A stretch of 64,000 nucleotides of DNA from Odontesthes bonariensis. Lineage: Eukaryota; Chordata; Actinopteri; Atheriniformes; Atherinopsidae. A program made the translations under genes and the position numbers. Numbering within the stretch: position 1 is the stretch's first letter; each line of letters opens with the position of its first letter. The stretch is taken from contig NC_134515.1 in NCBI RefSeq assembly GCF_027942865.1, positions 18,684,227-18,748,226 on the forward strand, given 5' to 3'. The notes under the pieces are model-generated. The model saw only the letters and a program-made list of their open reading frames with translations. It searched no databases and was not told the DNA's origin. Of the stretch, positions 10,501-23,110 are shown piece by piece.

Positions 10501-13500
10501 AAATGTATGTTGAAATAACTGCAGTTGATTAGCTGGGTTTAAAGAGATTATAAAGAAAGGTTTACAAAGAATTAATTAATTAATGGTGCCGTGACAGCTT
10601 TTATTCAACCTGATTAGGTCAAATCATTTGTGATTTTTTCTCGCCATAAGGTTAACTTAAGGTTGCTCACTTGGTTAAAACACGACTGATAAATATTCAC
10701 AGTATGCTCTCTGATTAAATGTAAGATCTTCGTGGTGGATATAAAAAAGTGAGTGCTTCTTTATAGGTTTTGACGAAAAAAAAAAGAAACTCGAAAGTTA
10801 TTTATGGTAACAACCTTCATAAAGAAAAAGGTCACTCTCTGAATCTCATTTCACAACGACACAGACCTCTCTACGTTTGGCCTTCCATTGTGTGGGCCTT
10901 GATACTGACAAGGTTGACATCAGAGGAGAGCTCTGACACTGGGTGAGTTAGGACTGCCAGCTGTTAGCAATCAAGTCTATTTTGAAGTCAGGGACACACA
11001 GACCCCCAGGGCCAAAGTAGCAACTAGCCCAGCCCCCTCACCCTCCCCTAACTCAGCCTACAACCTCCAAGCCCCCCCTGCTCCCACAGATAGCCGGCAC
11101 ATGTGTATTGGTTCCAGATGTTGGAAGCCTTTGGTGAGGGTTCCTTACCTAGGAGCACCCCAAAAATGGTGACAGACCTATACAAAAGTGCAGTAATGCA
11201 GCAAGAACAATTATATCAATACAGATCAAGAATATGCCCCAGTGCCAAACCTGCAACCGATAGACAGCTGAAAATAAATATGAAGATAAATTGGTATTGG
11301 AGTTCTACACAGACATCATATTATACCTTTAATAAGAGGTTCTACATATTCTTCTCAAACTCTTATCCTTGACAAAGGAGGAGCCGATTATTGTGGTAGA
11401 GAAAGCCACACCACTCATATCTGGCTTCAAGAATGAGTTCAGTTTAATTCAGTATTAAATATTGTCTCAATTGTCTCACAAATATTGACATGAATATGCG
11501 CTGTCCAACACGTGTGGCTGCATCAGGCTTGCAACATTTAGCAGTAAAGAAGGGAGCAGGATATTCTAAGTACAGATTGTGGAGAAAATGATTCATAATA
11601 TAGATTCCAGCTTCATGCCAGTTGAATAAGCTAATGTAACATGTATGTGAGGAAAAAAATAACACAATGGAAATGGAATGCTTGAGAGGAAATGATCAAA
11701 CCTTTGCAGCTGCATTGTTTCTGCACCAGTCCATCAAAACTCTCAGGAAATTGGATCTGACAGGTGGAATGTCCTTGTAGAATGCCTTGGTCTGCCCCTT
11801 CTCACATGACTTAAATGTGATCACAAAAAAAATAAACAGTAAACAGAGCATCAGGAGAATAAACAGATACATTCTCAGAGTAATTAAAAGAAACATGTTA
11901 CTGGGCATGTAGCAGAGACAGTTGTTGACACATAAGAAAGTGTTTGCAAGAAATTCCTTTTTAAAGTTTCATTTTTTTTTTCTCACATTGGTAGCCTGTA
12001 GATTATCATATGTGGTGTTGCTATCAGGGCATCTAATTTCAAACAGATCCCTGAACATGTCGAAGACAGGCAGGTTTCACGCAGGTCTGTACTTCCCTCC
12101 TGTGGCCAGTCTAAGAAATGGCGAAGCCCCAAATTACAACATCGCCTTAAACAATACCAACACAATGCCAAAACCTCAGGTGCAGTATGTTAGTATGTCT
12201 TCGAGTGCACACGAGTCTTGAAGAGTATTAAGTATCAAAAATTAAACTGGGTGTGAAATATTTAAATAACTTCAGAATAGGCTGAGCATATGACACATTC
12301 AACACATCAGTGACCCTTGGTGTTACAGTTACAGTCATCAGTATTCTATAGGAATACCAGTGAATATGTGTGTAAATGGGAATTCATATAGTACGCAGCA
12401 GTATGTCATGAACAGTTATACTTCACATCAGTGGTGGCTGCTGACTTTTAAAACGGGGGAAGCCCATTTTACGCATTCAGGGTTGTAGTGGCTCGTGCCA
12501 TCCCAAAGCAGAAGATAGCAAAGTTAAAAAGAATTAGTTATAACATAGCTGTGTCTAGTATGACAAGTACGCCCAGCAAATACACAGAAAGAAGGTATAG
12601 ACTTTGAAAATTCACACAGCCAGGCCAAAATCAAGTATGATCGAATCTAAGGCCTGTAAATGGCTGGATCTGTGGCTGGATCAGAATCTGTGGAGCATTT
12701 TTCCCTGTCATAATGAATACTTAAGAGTTTGATGGAGCATAGCCGCCATTGTGACAAAACTACTAGCTAACACGACAAACAAATGCACAACAGGAATATG
12801 ATTGACAAAACTTCTAAACAACAAAGATGTGTTTCTTATTTACAGTGTAATATTTACAAAAGTGTATGTGTGTAAGGATGGAAATGGAAACGATGGGAAA
12901 TGAGTGAAACTCCGACAGCACTTTCACAGACAACCAGTCTCTTTCGTATCCGCTTTGGGACTGAAGTTCCAGCGTGCTTCTCCCCGCTTAAAAATTCGGC
13001 TGCCACAACATCTCTCATGATGGACAAACACTAACTCCAATTATCACGACACAGCCGCTCATATTGACATGCCCACGTTTAATCTACCCCCAGAGACGCC
13101 GAGCAGCCTCGGAAGTGATGAGTTTTTGTCGATTTAGCCAATGATGACCTAGAAATGTAGAAAAAAACTTGACTCTCCCGCCCCCTCCTCGAAGCCGGTC
13201 TGCCCTCGGCTCGGAAGCCTGGCTGTTAGTGGCGGCTTCATAACATGATTTCCTCAGTGAACGGCGGCGATTTCAGAACAAATCCCTTCATTAAGCTACA
13301 AAACAACATGTTGTAGTTATGAAAGTAAATGCAGTATTGGGCATATCTTGTGTTTTGTGAATAACTGTTTTATCGTCAATTTAACATTGAAGATGTAGCA
13401 ATTTCGCCAGAGAATGGGAGAGGCTGCCCGGCTTCCCGTGTTGTCTCTGAATAGCCGCGGCTGCTTCACATGCATACGATGTAACAGTGAGCATTTTTTT

Positions 13501-15240
13501 GGGGTGGGGGGGACCAAACATGTCTGGAATATTTTTTGTGACTGTTACACAATATGTGTCGAACTACCTGGTTTTACAGGCAAATTATTTGAACGTACAT
13601 CTGAATACAGCCCACAGGCCAATAAATGTTTTCTGCATGCAGTTGATAACCAGTATGAATGCCAACTTTTCAGAAGGATTAAGAATCAGAGAAACACACA
13701 TGTGCAACTCTAGTTGATGCAGTACACACCACATGAAATCTATAATTGTCTTTGATTGAGGATGCAACAGATTGACGGAACTGTCCGATAAACATTTTAA
13801 GTCCAGCTATAAAATGATATGGTAAAAGTAAAATGTTGCAAAATGTAAATATACATTGCAATATTCATATATACAATTATATTTACAAAGAGTACAAACT
13901 TATAAAATCTAAGTAGTAATTATTAAAAAGCAAGTGTTAGCATGTATCCATCAAATCTCAGACCTAATATTTGGATAACCTGACATCAGCAACTGTGGGA
14001 AGAACTATCACAAAAATTTGTATCAGTTTGCTGAAGGTTACACTCTTAACTACAAGTGTCATGTGTTTTTTTTGTCTATGGTTTTCGGGTGATTTCTTTG
14101 AGCTTGTTTGGTGTCCATCTTTTGGATTTGTACCTTGTTTCTATCAAATTTCTTCTGGTAAAGTTAAAGTCTAGCTTTTGTTATGCTCCTTGTGTTTATT
14201 TAGTATTTGCTTTAGTTCTTGTCTAATATTAAGTAATCAATCTCAGTATGTCTTTTGCCCTTCTCATCCAATTAGTTGTAAGTGTGTATATATATTCTTA
14301 TCTCTCTTGTAGTTTGTCACTGTGTTCTCCTGCTGTACCACCAATTATATTTTTTCCTGTTAGTCTAAATTTTTATTTAAGCTTCGGCAGTTATTTTTTC
14401 CTGAAATTTGCCTCAAATGGGAATTGCCACTTCCTTGACCCCCATTGCCTTCCAACAGCTTTCAAAACTTGCATTAATCGACTTTTGAGGTGGGATATTC
14501 ACTTATTTAATGCATCCTATACTGAACTGTATACATAATGGCGTACACAATGCTTTGAAGAATAAATATGGAGATAAAACACAATTGCATTAAAGTTAAT
14601 AGGGAAAAGTAATAAATTAAACAACCCCATGTTTAGCTGCTACAATAACTTCAACCTGCTGTCTATAAGAATAAAACCAAGGTCACAGAGAGTTAAAACT
14701 CGAAACACTGCTGCTTAACGTGAGCCTTGTGAGTCTCTGTTAGTTACCGTTAGGAAGAAGTCCGACTTGGAGACACTGTCTCTTGTAGATATGGTATCGT
14801 GTGTTTTACAGGAAGTTAGACCATGTGGTAAAATGACTCAACATTACTCCGCCTACGACTTTTTCTGTGGAAGTCAACCAAGCCCAGGACTCAGTTGTAG
14901 TTTCGGGGTATGCATTACACACTTATGCCCTGTTATGTTCTGTTTTACTTTGAAAACAGCGTCTTCAAGCCACATACCAAATATCACAACTTCTACGGTA
15001 AAACAAATAAAAAATAAAAAAATACTCGTTTTGAATCATCATACCGCCAGACAGCATACTGTGTTTATAAGGACTACACACAAGTCGTCTTTTGGTCATG
15101 TGTGGACTTGAACGTGAAAGACAGGAAATAAAGCGCGGCACCTCCATTTACTGGCACATTGTGCGTAACAGGGAAGTGGCCCTAACACATTTACTACGTC
15201 GTCAGAAGTTGTCAATGTCCCGTGCAAACCACCCAGTGAC
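7551..15240. other. gene-free intergenic DNA
   Basis: No exon with a recognisable domain was found on either strand. The segment about 12425-13480 is richer in CG than its surroundings and begins with GGTGGCTGCTGACTTTTAAA, which resembles the ends of some fish DNA transposons. I could not find a matching opposite terminus, so it is not called as an element. A pyrimidine-rich tract sits at about 8280-8350 and a C-rich tract at about 11030-11090. The rest is AT-rich and featureless to me. Confidence 0.5.
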
Positions 15241-15249
15241 GGAAGCATT

Positions 15250-15441
15250 TTTTCTCCGGGGTTGAAACGACAGTAACTGACCAGCGTTGAGGAGACGACG
15301 TTAAGCGCAAAAGTATATGATGGAGACAGGAAATGTTCGGTAGGATGTTCGGGCTGAAGGCGAACTTATGAGACAGAAGAGGTGGAAGAAGCGACGGACC
15401 TCAGTGTTTTTCAATGTTTTGAAGCCTCTATTTCACTGCAG
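15250..15441 (+). other. stat6: candidate untranslated first exon of stat6
   Basis: A CG-containing segment ends in TTTCACTGCAG followed by a strong donor, GTAAGAA, at 15442. It is the only promoter-like, donor-ended sequence I noticed on the plus strand before the first stat6 coding exon. That coding exon has its own acceptor at 30970-30971, so an upstream 5' UTR exon is required. Linking the two implies a first intron of about 15.5 kb packed with transposons. No TATA box is obvious. This is inference, and the exon could belong to an unannotated transcript. Confidence 0.33.
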
Positions 15442-18337
15442 GTAAGAATAAATGTGGTTAGAAATGTCAAATTTAGGGGCCTGTGACTGATGAGGCCTCT
15501 CTCACTTATTAGGGTGAAGCGTAATGGATGCTGCCCTGCTTTCTGTCATGTATTGTTTAGAAAACATAACATTTGACTGTTGTAGGATTAATTTCGGTCT
15601 GTAACTATTACACGTTAAATTTGGCTTCTTTAGTTTCACTTTCGACACTTCACGCGAGGCTCCGCTAGTGCCTTTTAAAAAAAAATATATATTATTATGG
15701 ATTACACGAAATGGGCAAGGCATTCCAATATAGTAAAGTCGAATATATGATATATAAAGCTACAGTACTGGCAGTTATCGCCCCTTTCGTGCGTTGTTCC
15801 CCTTTTAAAAGCAGTCTCGTTTTTTTTTCACTTTACTGTTCCGACGCTCTGAACAACCATGTGCAGTTTATATGGCATTTACTTTAAAATGAATGAAATA
15901 ATCATTTTTATACACTTTATATGTAGCAGTATGGTAATCCCGGGTAAAAAAACAAAACAAAAAAAACTGTCGAATAGCAGAATTTGAGTTATGAAACTCG
16001 GGCTGTCATCTTATTCAAGACGACAGAAATCATTCTGGCCACTAGAGGCAGTGCCTGACAGTGCACGGACGTTTGTTTTCAAAGTAAAAACCAACCCACG
16101 CCTTAAAGAAATATGCAAGCACTTAAACATGTGGGAACATGGAGAAGACGCTCCTGGGAGGTTGATAACTCACCAGCAGCAGCTGTAGTGCAAAAATAAT
16201 ATCTCTTATTGAGCCGCCAAGACCCTGAGGAGTCCTAGTCCTCCCACAAGACCTGAAAGAGGAAGAAAGAAGTCTTTTGCTGATCGCAATAAATTAAATC
16301 ACATCAATTAGTTTGATATTTGTGAATGATACCACTACTGAGGTTTGCAGTATACCTGCAGGAATGTATTGGTATTGGAAATAGGCAAAGAACTATGATG
16401 GCAATTCTACTCACAGGGGTATTTCTGTCTCATCGTTTCTCTCTTTTTCTAGCATAAATAATCAACAGTAGTTATAAGTTTTTGTGAATATTAATTAAAA
16501 AAACAAAAAAGTAGAAAAACAAGACATTGTACAGTTTTATTGCTGTGTGCAGGAATGACATGTACCATTCTCTGTTGAAGCAGAGCTGAAGGAATCTCTA
16601 ACTGAACACATTTCAATCTTTGATCAGTATATTATTTAGAGGGTGTGCTGTGTTGTCCATTAGATTAGGCAGCTTTTAGCACCTCCTGGGATTCCCCGAG
16701 CAGTCCCAAGCACGGAGCCATCCTTCTTCATCAGTTTATTCCGTTTCTTTGAGTCACTGGCTGTTATACAGCCATCCAAACAAATGGCTGCAAACAGGTG
16801 GCACCAAATTATATCTAGCTACCTGTACAATGTTATTGCAGTATGTTTATTAATGTTTAATCTGTATAGCATCTAATGAATATTTGAATTAGATGCATAA
16901 TCCCTCTACTGTCGGTTCTTGTAAGATTAATCCTTTTATAATCCAGCTATAATTAGGGCTTTGTTCCTTAAGCAGGGTAGAAAACAGTTCATTCGCAGGC
17001 TGTGCTCTAGACAAGACCGACACATCCGATCACTCAAATATTGGTGTTGGCGTATATGAAAACCGCCTTGTTTATTTGTTTCCTTTTTTTCTTTAAAACA
17101 TTGTCTAATCTTCCATTGATTACAACCCAGATAGAAGACACATTTGGGCCCAATCAGGGCTACTTTCAGCAGCTACAGCTCAGTTATGGCACTGACAACT
17201 GCTGTGTGCCAGATATGGAACAAATGTTATAGGCTAACTTTGACATTGACACACACATCACAGCCGAACAGATGCGGGCTCAGAGTCAAGTGGTGTGTTC
17301 AGTGCAGGTTGAATGTGGAACACTTTTCTGTATGATTTGGTTGGGGTCTGTTTTAGACACTTTTTTTTTTGTTCTGCCTGATGAACACTTTCAACGATCT
17401 CAGCCAAAACATGGAGAAGTTTAGAATCCTATATCTGATAAGAGATGATTGAATGTTTAATTTCCCGGCGCAACTGTGTTTGTTTGGTCAGCAAACCGAT
17501 GCCTTCGGTATGATAGTGAATTGCAGTAAGTTTAGTTTTGCTGTGCTGTGCTGTTGAGGCGAGAAAGGTTGCTAGGTAATTCAGCTGCTCCTTAGTAAGA
17601 TTACTAGGCTTTGAATGTGTGTTTCTGAAGGGGGATAATTGGAACTTAACCTGTGAAATTCTCTGACATCATAGGTTTGTTATGTTTAGCCAACCCAATG
17701 ACATAAGAACTAAACTATGCACTAAGAGAGAAATTAGTATCAATACTTTGTTTCTATTGCCATGCCAGAGGATTTTCCATTTCCATCACATAACAACCGT
17801 AGGACAGCCCTGCACTGATTTTTCAGAATGCCAGAGGGAAATTACCCGTTCTGGTTTTACTTCCCGTTATGCATTGACATTAACTTCTTATAGAGAAACA
17901 TTGAGGGTATGTTATTTAATCATTTAGAGGTTTTCCCTCTTCATACAGTAATCTTCATTCAGAAATTTAGCCATAGTCTCCTCTCGTTTGAAAATGTTTA
18001 GCTCTGTATTTATTAATCAGCTGAAGCCTTCTGAGATCGAATTGGAAATACCGAATGAAGATGACTTGATTTCCCAATTTGCATAGGACCAGGAACCCAA
18101 GCATGTATTTGGTAAAGATCAACAATATGGAGCTGATCTTCAAGAAAACCGCTGCATGTGAACAAATAATATTGTCACTGTACCCAACTGCCTTGACTGT
18201 TTATGGTTTTAGCACTGTACATAAAAGAATAAATGGAGCAATACTGAATAATGTACAAGACACAAAGTAGAGATAATAATAGATTGTAAAGTTATTATGT
18301 AAAAAAACACTATGGCAAGACACTTTGAAATCTATAT
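15442..18337. other. non-coding DNA, probable stat6 intron 1
   Basis: No coding potential was recognised. The sequence is AT-rich with scattered homopolymers and shows no repeat family I can name. It would be intronic if the 15250-15441 exon belongs to stat6. Confidence 0.4.
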
Positions 18338-18613
18338 CTGCTTAATCCAACTCAGGGTCGTGGGGGGCTGTAGCTGGTCCATCACAAAGGCCACACAATA
18401 ACAACAATCATGCACACACATTCTTAGGGACAATTTAGAATAACCAATTAACCCAACATGTGTGTTTTTGGATGGTGGGAGGAAGCTGGAGGACCTGGAG
18501 AGAGCCCCACGCATATATGCAAACTCCAAGCAGAAATGCCTAGCCGGGATTTGAACCAGTAACCTTCTTGCTGTAAGGTGACAGTGCTAACCACCACACC
18601 ATTGCGCAGCCCT
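18338..18613. repeat. dispersed fish repeat fragment (LINE-3'-end type)
   Basis: It contains the familiar teleost repeat blocks CAGGGTCGTGGGGGGCTG, GGACAATTTAGA, GGTGGGAGGAAGC and GGGATTTGAACCAGTAACC, ending at CACCACACCATTGCGCAGCC. Related copies in the window lie at about 35325-35545, 41460-41782, 55054-55253 and 61590-61660. No coding remains are visible. The family name is not certain from sequence alone. Confidence 0.7.
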
Positions 18614-19360
18614 AAGTGTCAACACATTTGCTCAAAATTTGAAAGGATCTTTAGATATTTGAACATTACTTAGTTTTGATCGATAAAATCAAAGCTGTTT
18701 TTCTTGAAAATTATTTGACAAGTATTAGAGTGGATATCTTCAGCTACGACACGGAACAGTAAGAACAGATATCTGAAACCGATTGTTGTGTGGATTGATA
18801 TCTATATGTATATCATGCATCAAGTATGTGTTTGTTTTTATAAAATTCCCCTTTAAAATGGCTTGCCATAGATACAACTTTTAAATTTCATGGAAAACTT
18901 GGTCTGTTTGAGTCTTGTGGTGAGATATTTTAACATCAAGGGATTCAGATTTTGCCACTTTTAAGCACTCGCATCTCCCATGTAAACAGATTCTTGAAGA
19001 CTATTTGTTGTATATATTTACTTTGTTATTATTTACTTAATTATTATAGATGGATGTCCCATCATCTCCAATGACGGCCTGAATTGTGAAGTTTCCGATG
19101 TGCCAGGAAATTGATATCACTCGATATGCATTTGTTTGGCCAAACAGTGGAGAGGGAAGAAAGTTGAGAGGCTTATAAAGGCTCATTATTTGTCTGAGGC
19201 TGTTTGATGTGAGGATGTGTCTGTCTTTAATGTACGCCAGGGAGGTGCGTGTATATCCTGTTACTCATCCAGTATGAGAAAGAAGGTTTTGTTTTGTGTG
19301 TGGCTTACGTAATGGCTTATGTTGAGCACATAGTAAGACTCAGCGTCTTGTTTTATATAA

Positions 19361-19516
19361 ACATCCATCCATCCATCCATCCATCCATCATCTGCCGCTT
19401 CTCCGGGGATTGCGGGGGCGGCAGCTTGAGCAGAGAAACCCAGGCGTCCCTGTCCCGGGGTCCCCCCTCCAGCTCTTCCGGGGGGACCCCGAGGCGTTCC
19501 CAGGCCAGCCGAGAGA
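19361..19516 (-). mobile_element. Rex3/RTE-like LINE 3' fragment with ATCC repeat tail
   Basis: An (ATCC)n run at 19361-19388 is followed by GC-rich sequence with the blocks GCCGCTTCTCCGGGGATTG and CCCGAGGCGTTCCCAGGCC. These are characteristic of the 3' region of the fish Rex3 (RTE-clade) retrotransposon read in reverse. Imperfect 14-bp direct repeats beginning CTTGTTT flank it (19347-19360 and 19517-19530), consistent with a short 5'-truncated insertion. It is too short to encode anything. Confidence 0.7.
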
Positions 19517-20289
19517 CTTGTTTATATTAACAAATAACAGAATATTGAGTCTCTCATTTGACAGGACATTTGATAATGTAAAAAATAGAAAAACAATCTT
19601 GTCTTTGCTATTTGGTTGGCAAATGTAGAATGTAGATACTATCACTTAGCGACCTGAAACCTATTTTTAGCAGTATGGCCCAAAAATCTTTTGGCTGAAT
19701 TACGATACTCCGTAGGCCAAATATTCTTTGAAATATTCTGTTCTTTGAACAGTAATTTCTATCAACAGTTACTATCGTAACTGAATAGTCAAATAGTTAT
19801 CGTTTTATTCTGCCTTTAACATCTGAATTTTCCTCTTGTTGTATGTGCTGTCATATATTGCACTTCAGTGTAGCTGAAATCCTGGTAAAGTTTTTTTTAA
19901 ATTAAAATTTTCAATTTTTTTTGTTTCAATTGCCAGTCAGCACAGTGACTCTTGTCGGTGAAGATTTAGCGGACTCTTTTATCCAAAGTGACTTAATTGT
20001 GACGCTGAATGGCATTCGGCCTGTCAAGGAAAAAAGGAAAAAATCTGTGAATTCATACTTGCAGCTAATGGATATGTTCATGTTGTCATTAGTCATGCAC
20101 ACAATATGCAATTTCTATGTGTAATATAGCTGTGATTACAGTATGTTGTAAACTGTGTGTCTGACTTTCAGACCTCGTGGAACAAGAAGTGTGTCTGTGA
20201 CCAATCAGTGGTTTGCATTGTTTTACATCACAGTATTTTATTGGCTTGGATGGCTTGGAACCTCAACTGAAATAGTTCCAAAAACACAT

Positions 20290-20421
20290 TGTAGTGGAGA
20301 AACTTTGGCCCACTCTTCTTTACCAAGTTGCTTCAGTTCATTTCGGCTTGTAGGCATTTATCTATACACAGCTTCCGTAAAGTCCCAGCACAACAATTCA
20401 TTTGGGTGGAAGTCTGGACTT
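20290..20421 (-). mobile_element. Tc1/mariner-like transposon fragment, left part (split by LINE)
   Basis: Blocks such as CCACTCTTCTTTACCAAG, TTGCTTCAGTTCATTTCGGC and GGTGGAAGTCTGGACTT resemble the antisense transposase region of a common fish Tc1/mariner-type element, as I remember it. The similarity stops where the LINE begins and resumes at 23022 (TTTTCAGCCATTCTGTTG), so the LINE landed in this element. The fragment is decayed and non-functional. Confidence 0.6.
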
Positions 20422-20711
20422 CCCAGGTTGGAAACCTGGGCAGGACTCAGCGGGACAGTCCTAGAATGGTTCAGGTCCTACTTGGAGGAGCGGAGTTATT
20501 TTGTGACCATTGGAAGTAATCAATCTGATCGAGTGGCTATGACATGTGGAGTTCCTCAGGGGTCAGTTCTTGGACCCCTTCTGTTCACTCTATACATGCT
20601 GCCTCTGGGTCAAATTCTGAAGAACTCTAAAGTCAACTACCACAGCTATGCAGATGACACACAGATATATCTCGCACTGTCTCCAGATGACTGCAGTCCT
20701 ATAGAGTCATT

Positions 20712-22077
20712 GGCCCTCATTTATCAAACTTGCGTAAGACGAAAAAAATGCGTAGGTCGTGTGTACGTTCTTTTCTGCGCAAAGGTTTGCATTTATCAAA
20801 TCCATCGTGAGCGCAGGAAAGATTAAATCGCCACGACAGGTCTGAAGCAGTGGACGCACTTTTCCATTTTGACTTGCGGTGACTGCAATAGCAAACAGCA
20901 GCGTCACTAGTGCGTGCCTCATGAGTCGCAACAAATCCCTAGGTTAAAATTACAGACTTATCACTTCAAAGAAGGCCCATGTTTTATTTGACTTCAACAT
21001 AAATATAAACATAAACGCAAATTAAATAAATAAAAAAATTAAACAAGGACAACTCCGTAATTGGAAGAGTGATGGCTCATTATTCAACCGCCTATTTAAG
21101 AGGTGATTCTAGTGGCGCGGTAATGGCGAAACGATGGCAGATCTGGCTTTGTTAGAGGACCTGAACGCGCGCATCAGGCGCGAGAGTGTTCCGGGACCGG
21201 CAGGATTTCTTTCGGGAAAATGATGAGTGGCTTATGAGCCGTACAGGAGAGGCGCTTTAACACTGCGCATAGTACGCTTGCCACTGTGGAGAGGTGTACA
21301 GGGCTCCTAAAGGGCAGGTGGATCTGTCTCTCGGCTGCGGGGGGAACCCTTCTATATACGCCCGATAAGGTATGCAATATTATTATTGCATGCGGAGTGC
21401 CATTTCCAGATGTACATCCAGAGGACCCCATACCCAGAGATCCCTACTACCAGCCTGCACAGCCAAGAGCGCTCAGGAGGAGAGAGGAACTTATTCAGCG
21501 ATTCTGACTTTTGGTAAGAATTCTGTTATTCAAGGAAAAAAGACGTAGCTCCGATCAGGCCAGCCACCCTCTCCTCCAAGGCACTCAAATCCAAACCTGG
21601 ATCGGAGCTCTCCCCCGTTTGTGACATGCTGCGTCGGAGAGCTGGAAATTTCATATCGGACCACTTCTTCCTGATCTTATTGGAGAAAAAGTAAAACATC
21701 GTTCAATTTTAGATTTCATTTAATCTGGAGTTTATCACATTTTATTGACCATCACAGTAGGGGAAAATACATAACTCGTCAGGTCTGCGATTTACATCGC
21801 CAACGCTGTTGACAGCTGTTGACAGCGTTTCTTTGCCGCCTTTCGTCTATCCATGTCGCAAATTCTAGAGGTGCGGCCTCTCAACCCCCTTTTGTAGAAG
21901 GCGTGGTTAGGATCATTACGATGGATTTCAGCCGCCGGATTTATCAACAGCCGCTCGGTCTTACGATGGGATTGGTGTGGTACGCATGTTCTGTAAATCT
22001 CACTTGAGCCTCTGCGTACGACGAGTTCTCCGCTCATATCTACGATGCTTTCTACGACGGCTTGATAAATGAGGGCC
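20712..22077. mobile_element. non-autonomous PIF/Harbinger element nested in the LINE
   Basis: Perfect 16-bp terminal inverted repeats (GGCCCTCATTTATCAA and its complement) are flanked by a 3-bp duplication, ATT (20709-20711 and 22078-22080). Removing the insert plus one ATT restores the LINE reading frame across the site, which fixes the boundaries. Inside are a HARBI1-type transposase N-terminal remnant on the plus strand (about 21134-21245: ALLEDLNARIRR, then frame-shifted RDRQDFFRENDEWLMSR) and a C-terminal remnant (about 21270-21507: GLLKGRWICL, YTPDKVCNIIIACG). On the minus strand at about 21541-21710 is a Myb/SANT-like remnant (NKIRKKWSDMKF). Large parts of both genes, including most of the catalytic core, are missing. 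Confidence 0.88.
21134..21507 (+). pseudogene. HARBI1-like transposase remnant
   Basis: It starts MADLALLEDLNARIRR, shifts frame, then continues with RDRQDFFRENDEWLMSR, as in Harbinger transposase N-termini. After a large internal deletion the C-terminal part reads VERCTGLLKGRWICL, then TPDKVCNIIIACG. The DDE catalytic residues are not present. It is part of the 1366-bp nested element. Confidence 0.75.
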
Positions 22078-22998
22078 ATTGTGCGACTGCTTAGAGCAAG
22101 TCAAAAAGTGGATGAACCAAAATTTCCTTCAGTTAAATCAAGAAAAAACTGAGGTCATTGTGTTTGGCAACAAAGAGAAGAGGTTTGCTGTCAGTAAACA
22201 TCTTGAGTCACTGTCTCGAGAAACTAAAGACCAAGTCCGGAACCTCGGCGTGCTGATAGACTCAGACCTGACCTTCAACTATCATATCAAATCAGTCACC
22301 AAATCAGCCTTTTATCATCTTAAGAACATATCCAGAATTAAGGGTTTCATGTCCCAAACAGATCAGGAGAAGCTGATTCATGCTTTCATCTCCAGCAAAC
22401 TTGACTACTGTAACGGTCTTCTGACTGGACTCCCCCAAAAGAGTCTCAAACAGCTGCAGCCCGAGTTTTAACCAGAACAAAGAGATCACATCACATCACC
22501 CCAGTTCTCAAGTCTTTACATTGGCTCCCGGTCAGATACAGAATAGAGTTTAAAGTTCTGCTACTCGTCTACAAATCACAGAATGGTTTAGGTCCAGAAT
22601 ACATGAATGACATGCTAGCAGAGTATAAACCCAGCAGAGCTCTGAGATCTGCTGACTCAGGTCAGATAGTGGAGCCCAGAGTTCAAACTAGACACGATGA
22701 AGCAGCTTTTAGCTGTTATGCTGCACACAACTGGAACAAACTACCAGCAGAACTGAAATCAGCCACAACTGTAAGCACTTTTAAATCCAGGTTAAAAACA
22801 TTTCTCTTTCCTTGTGCTTATGGTTGAGTTTATATCTTTCTTTTCCCCCTCTTCTTTGATTGCTTTTAACTGTGTTTTTAATTTTTATTCTATTTTTTCT
22901 CTTTAAATTGCTGCTTTATGCTGTTCTTTTAAATGCCTTGTCTTTATGTAAAGCACATTGAGTTGCCTGTGGTATGAAATGCGCTATATAAATAAAGA

Positions 22999-23021
22999 TG
23001 CCTTGCCTTGCCTTGCCTTAG
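22999..23021 (+). repeat. CCTTG tandem tail of the LINE
   Basis: About four CCTTG units follow AATAAAGATG. They mark the 3' terminus of the plus-strand LINE copy. Confidence 0.85.
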
Positions 23022-23110
23022 ACTCAACTGCTGGAATACTTCAATATTTTTCAGCCATTCTGTTGTAGATTTGCTGGTGTGTTAAGGATCTTTGTCCCGT
23101 TACATAAACT
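23022..23110 (-). mobile_element. Tc1/mariner-like transposon fragment, right part
   Basis: TTTTCAGCCATTCTGTTG, then TAGATTTGCTGGTGTG and GGATCTTTGTCCCGTTAC, continue the element interrupted at 20421. Only about 90 bp is recognisable. Confidence 0.6.

Larger units (their letters stand above)
20422..23021 (+). pseudogene. 5'-truncated L2-like LINE with broken reverse transcriptase
   Basis: The reverse-transcriptase frame enters at a motif reading WAGLSGTVLEWFRSYLEE, then shows motif B (MTCGVPQGSVLGPLLF) and the catalytic YADD box. At the TSD 20709-20711 it is split by a 1.37-kb Harbinger element, and the frame resumes at 22081 (CDCLEQVKKWMNQNFLQLN). A small deletion near 22455-22465 breaks the frame before the conserved C-terminal segment (YKPSRALRSADSG, about 22625). 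The 3' end carries CTATATAAATAAAGATG and a short CCTTG tandem tail at about 23000-23021. It is a dead copy. A related copy lies on the minus strand at 23786-25547. Confidence 0.87.

Noticed and set aside
12425-13480. CG-richer block beginning GGTGGCTGCTGACTTTT considered as a DNA transposon
   Set aside because: No matching inverted terminus or target duplication could be found at the other side.
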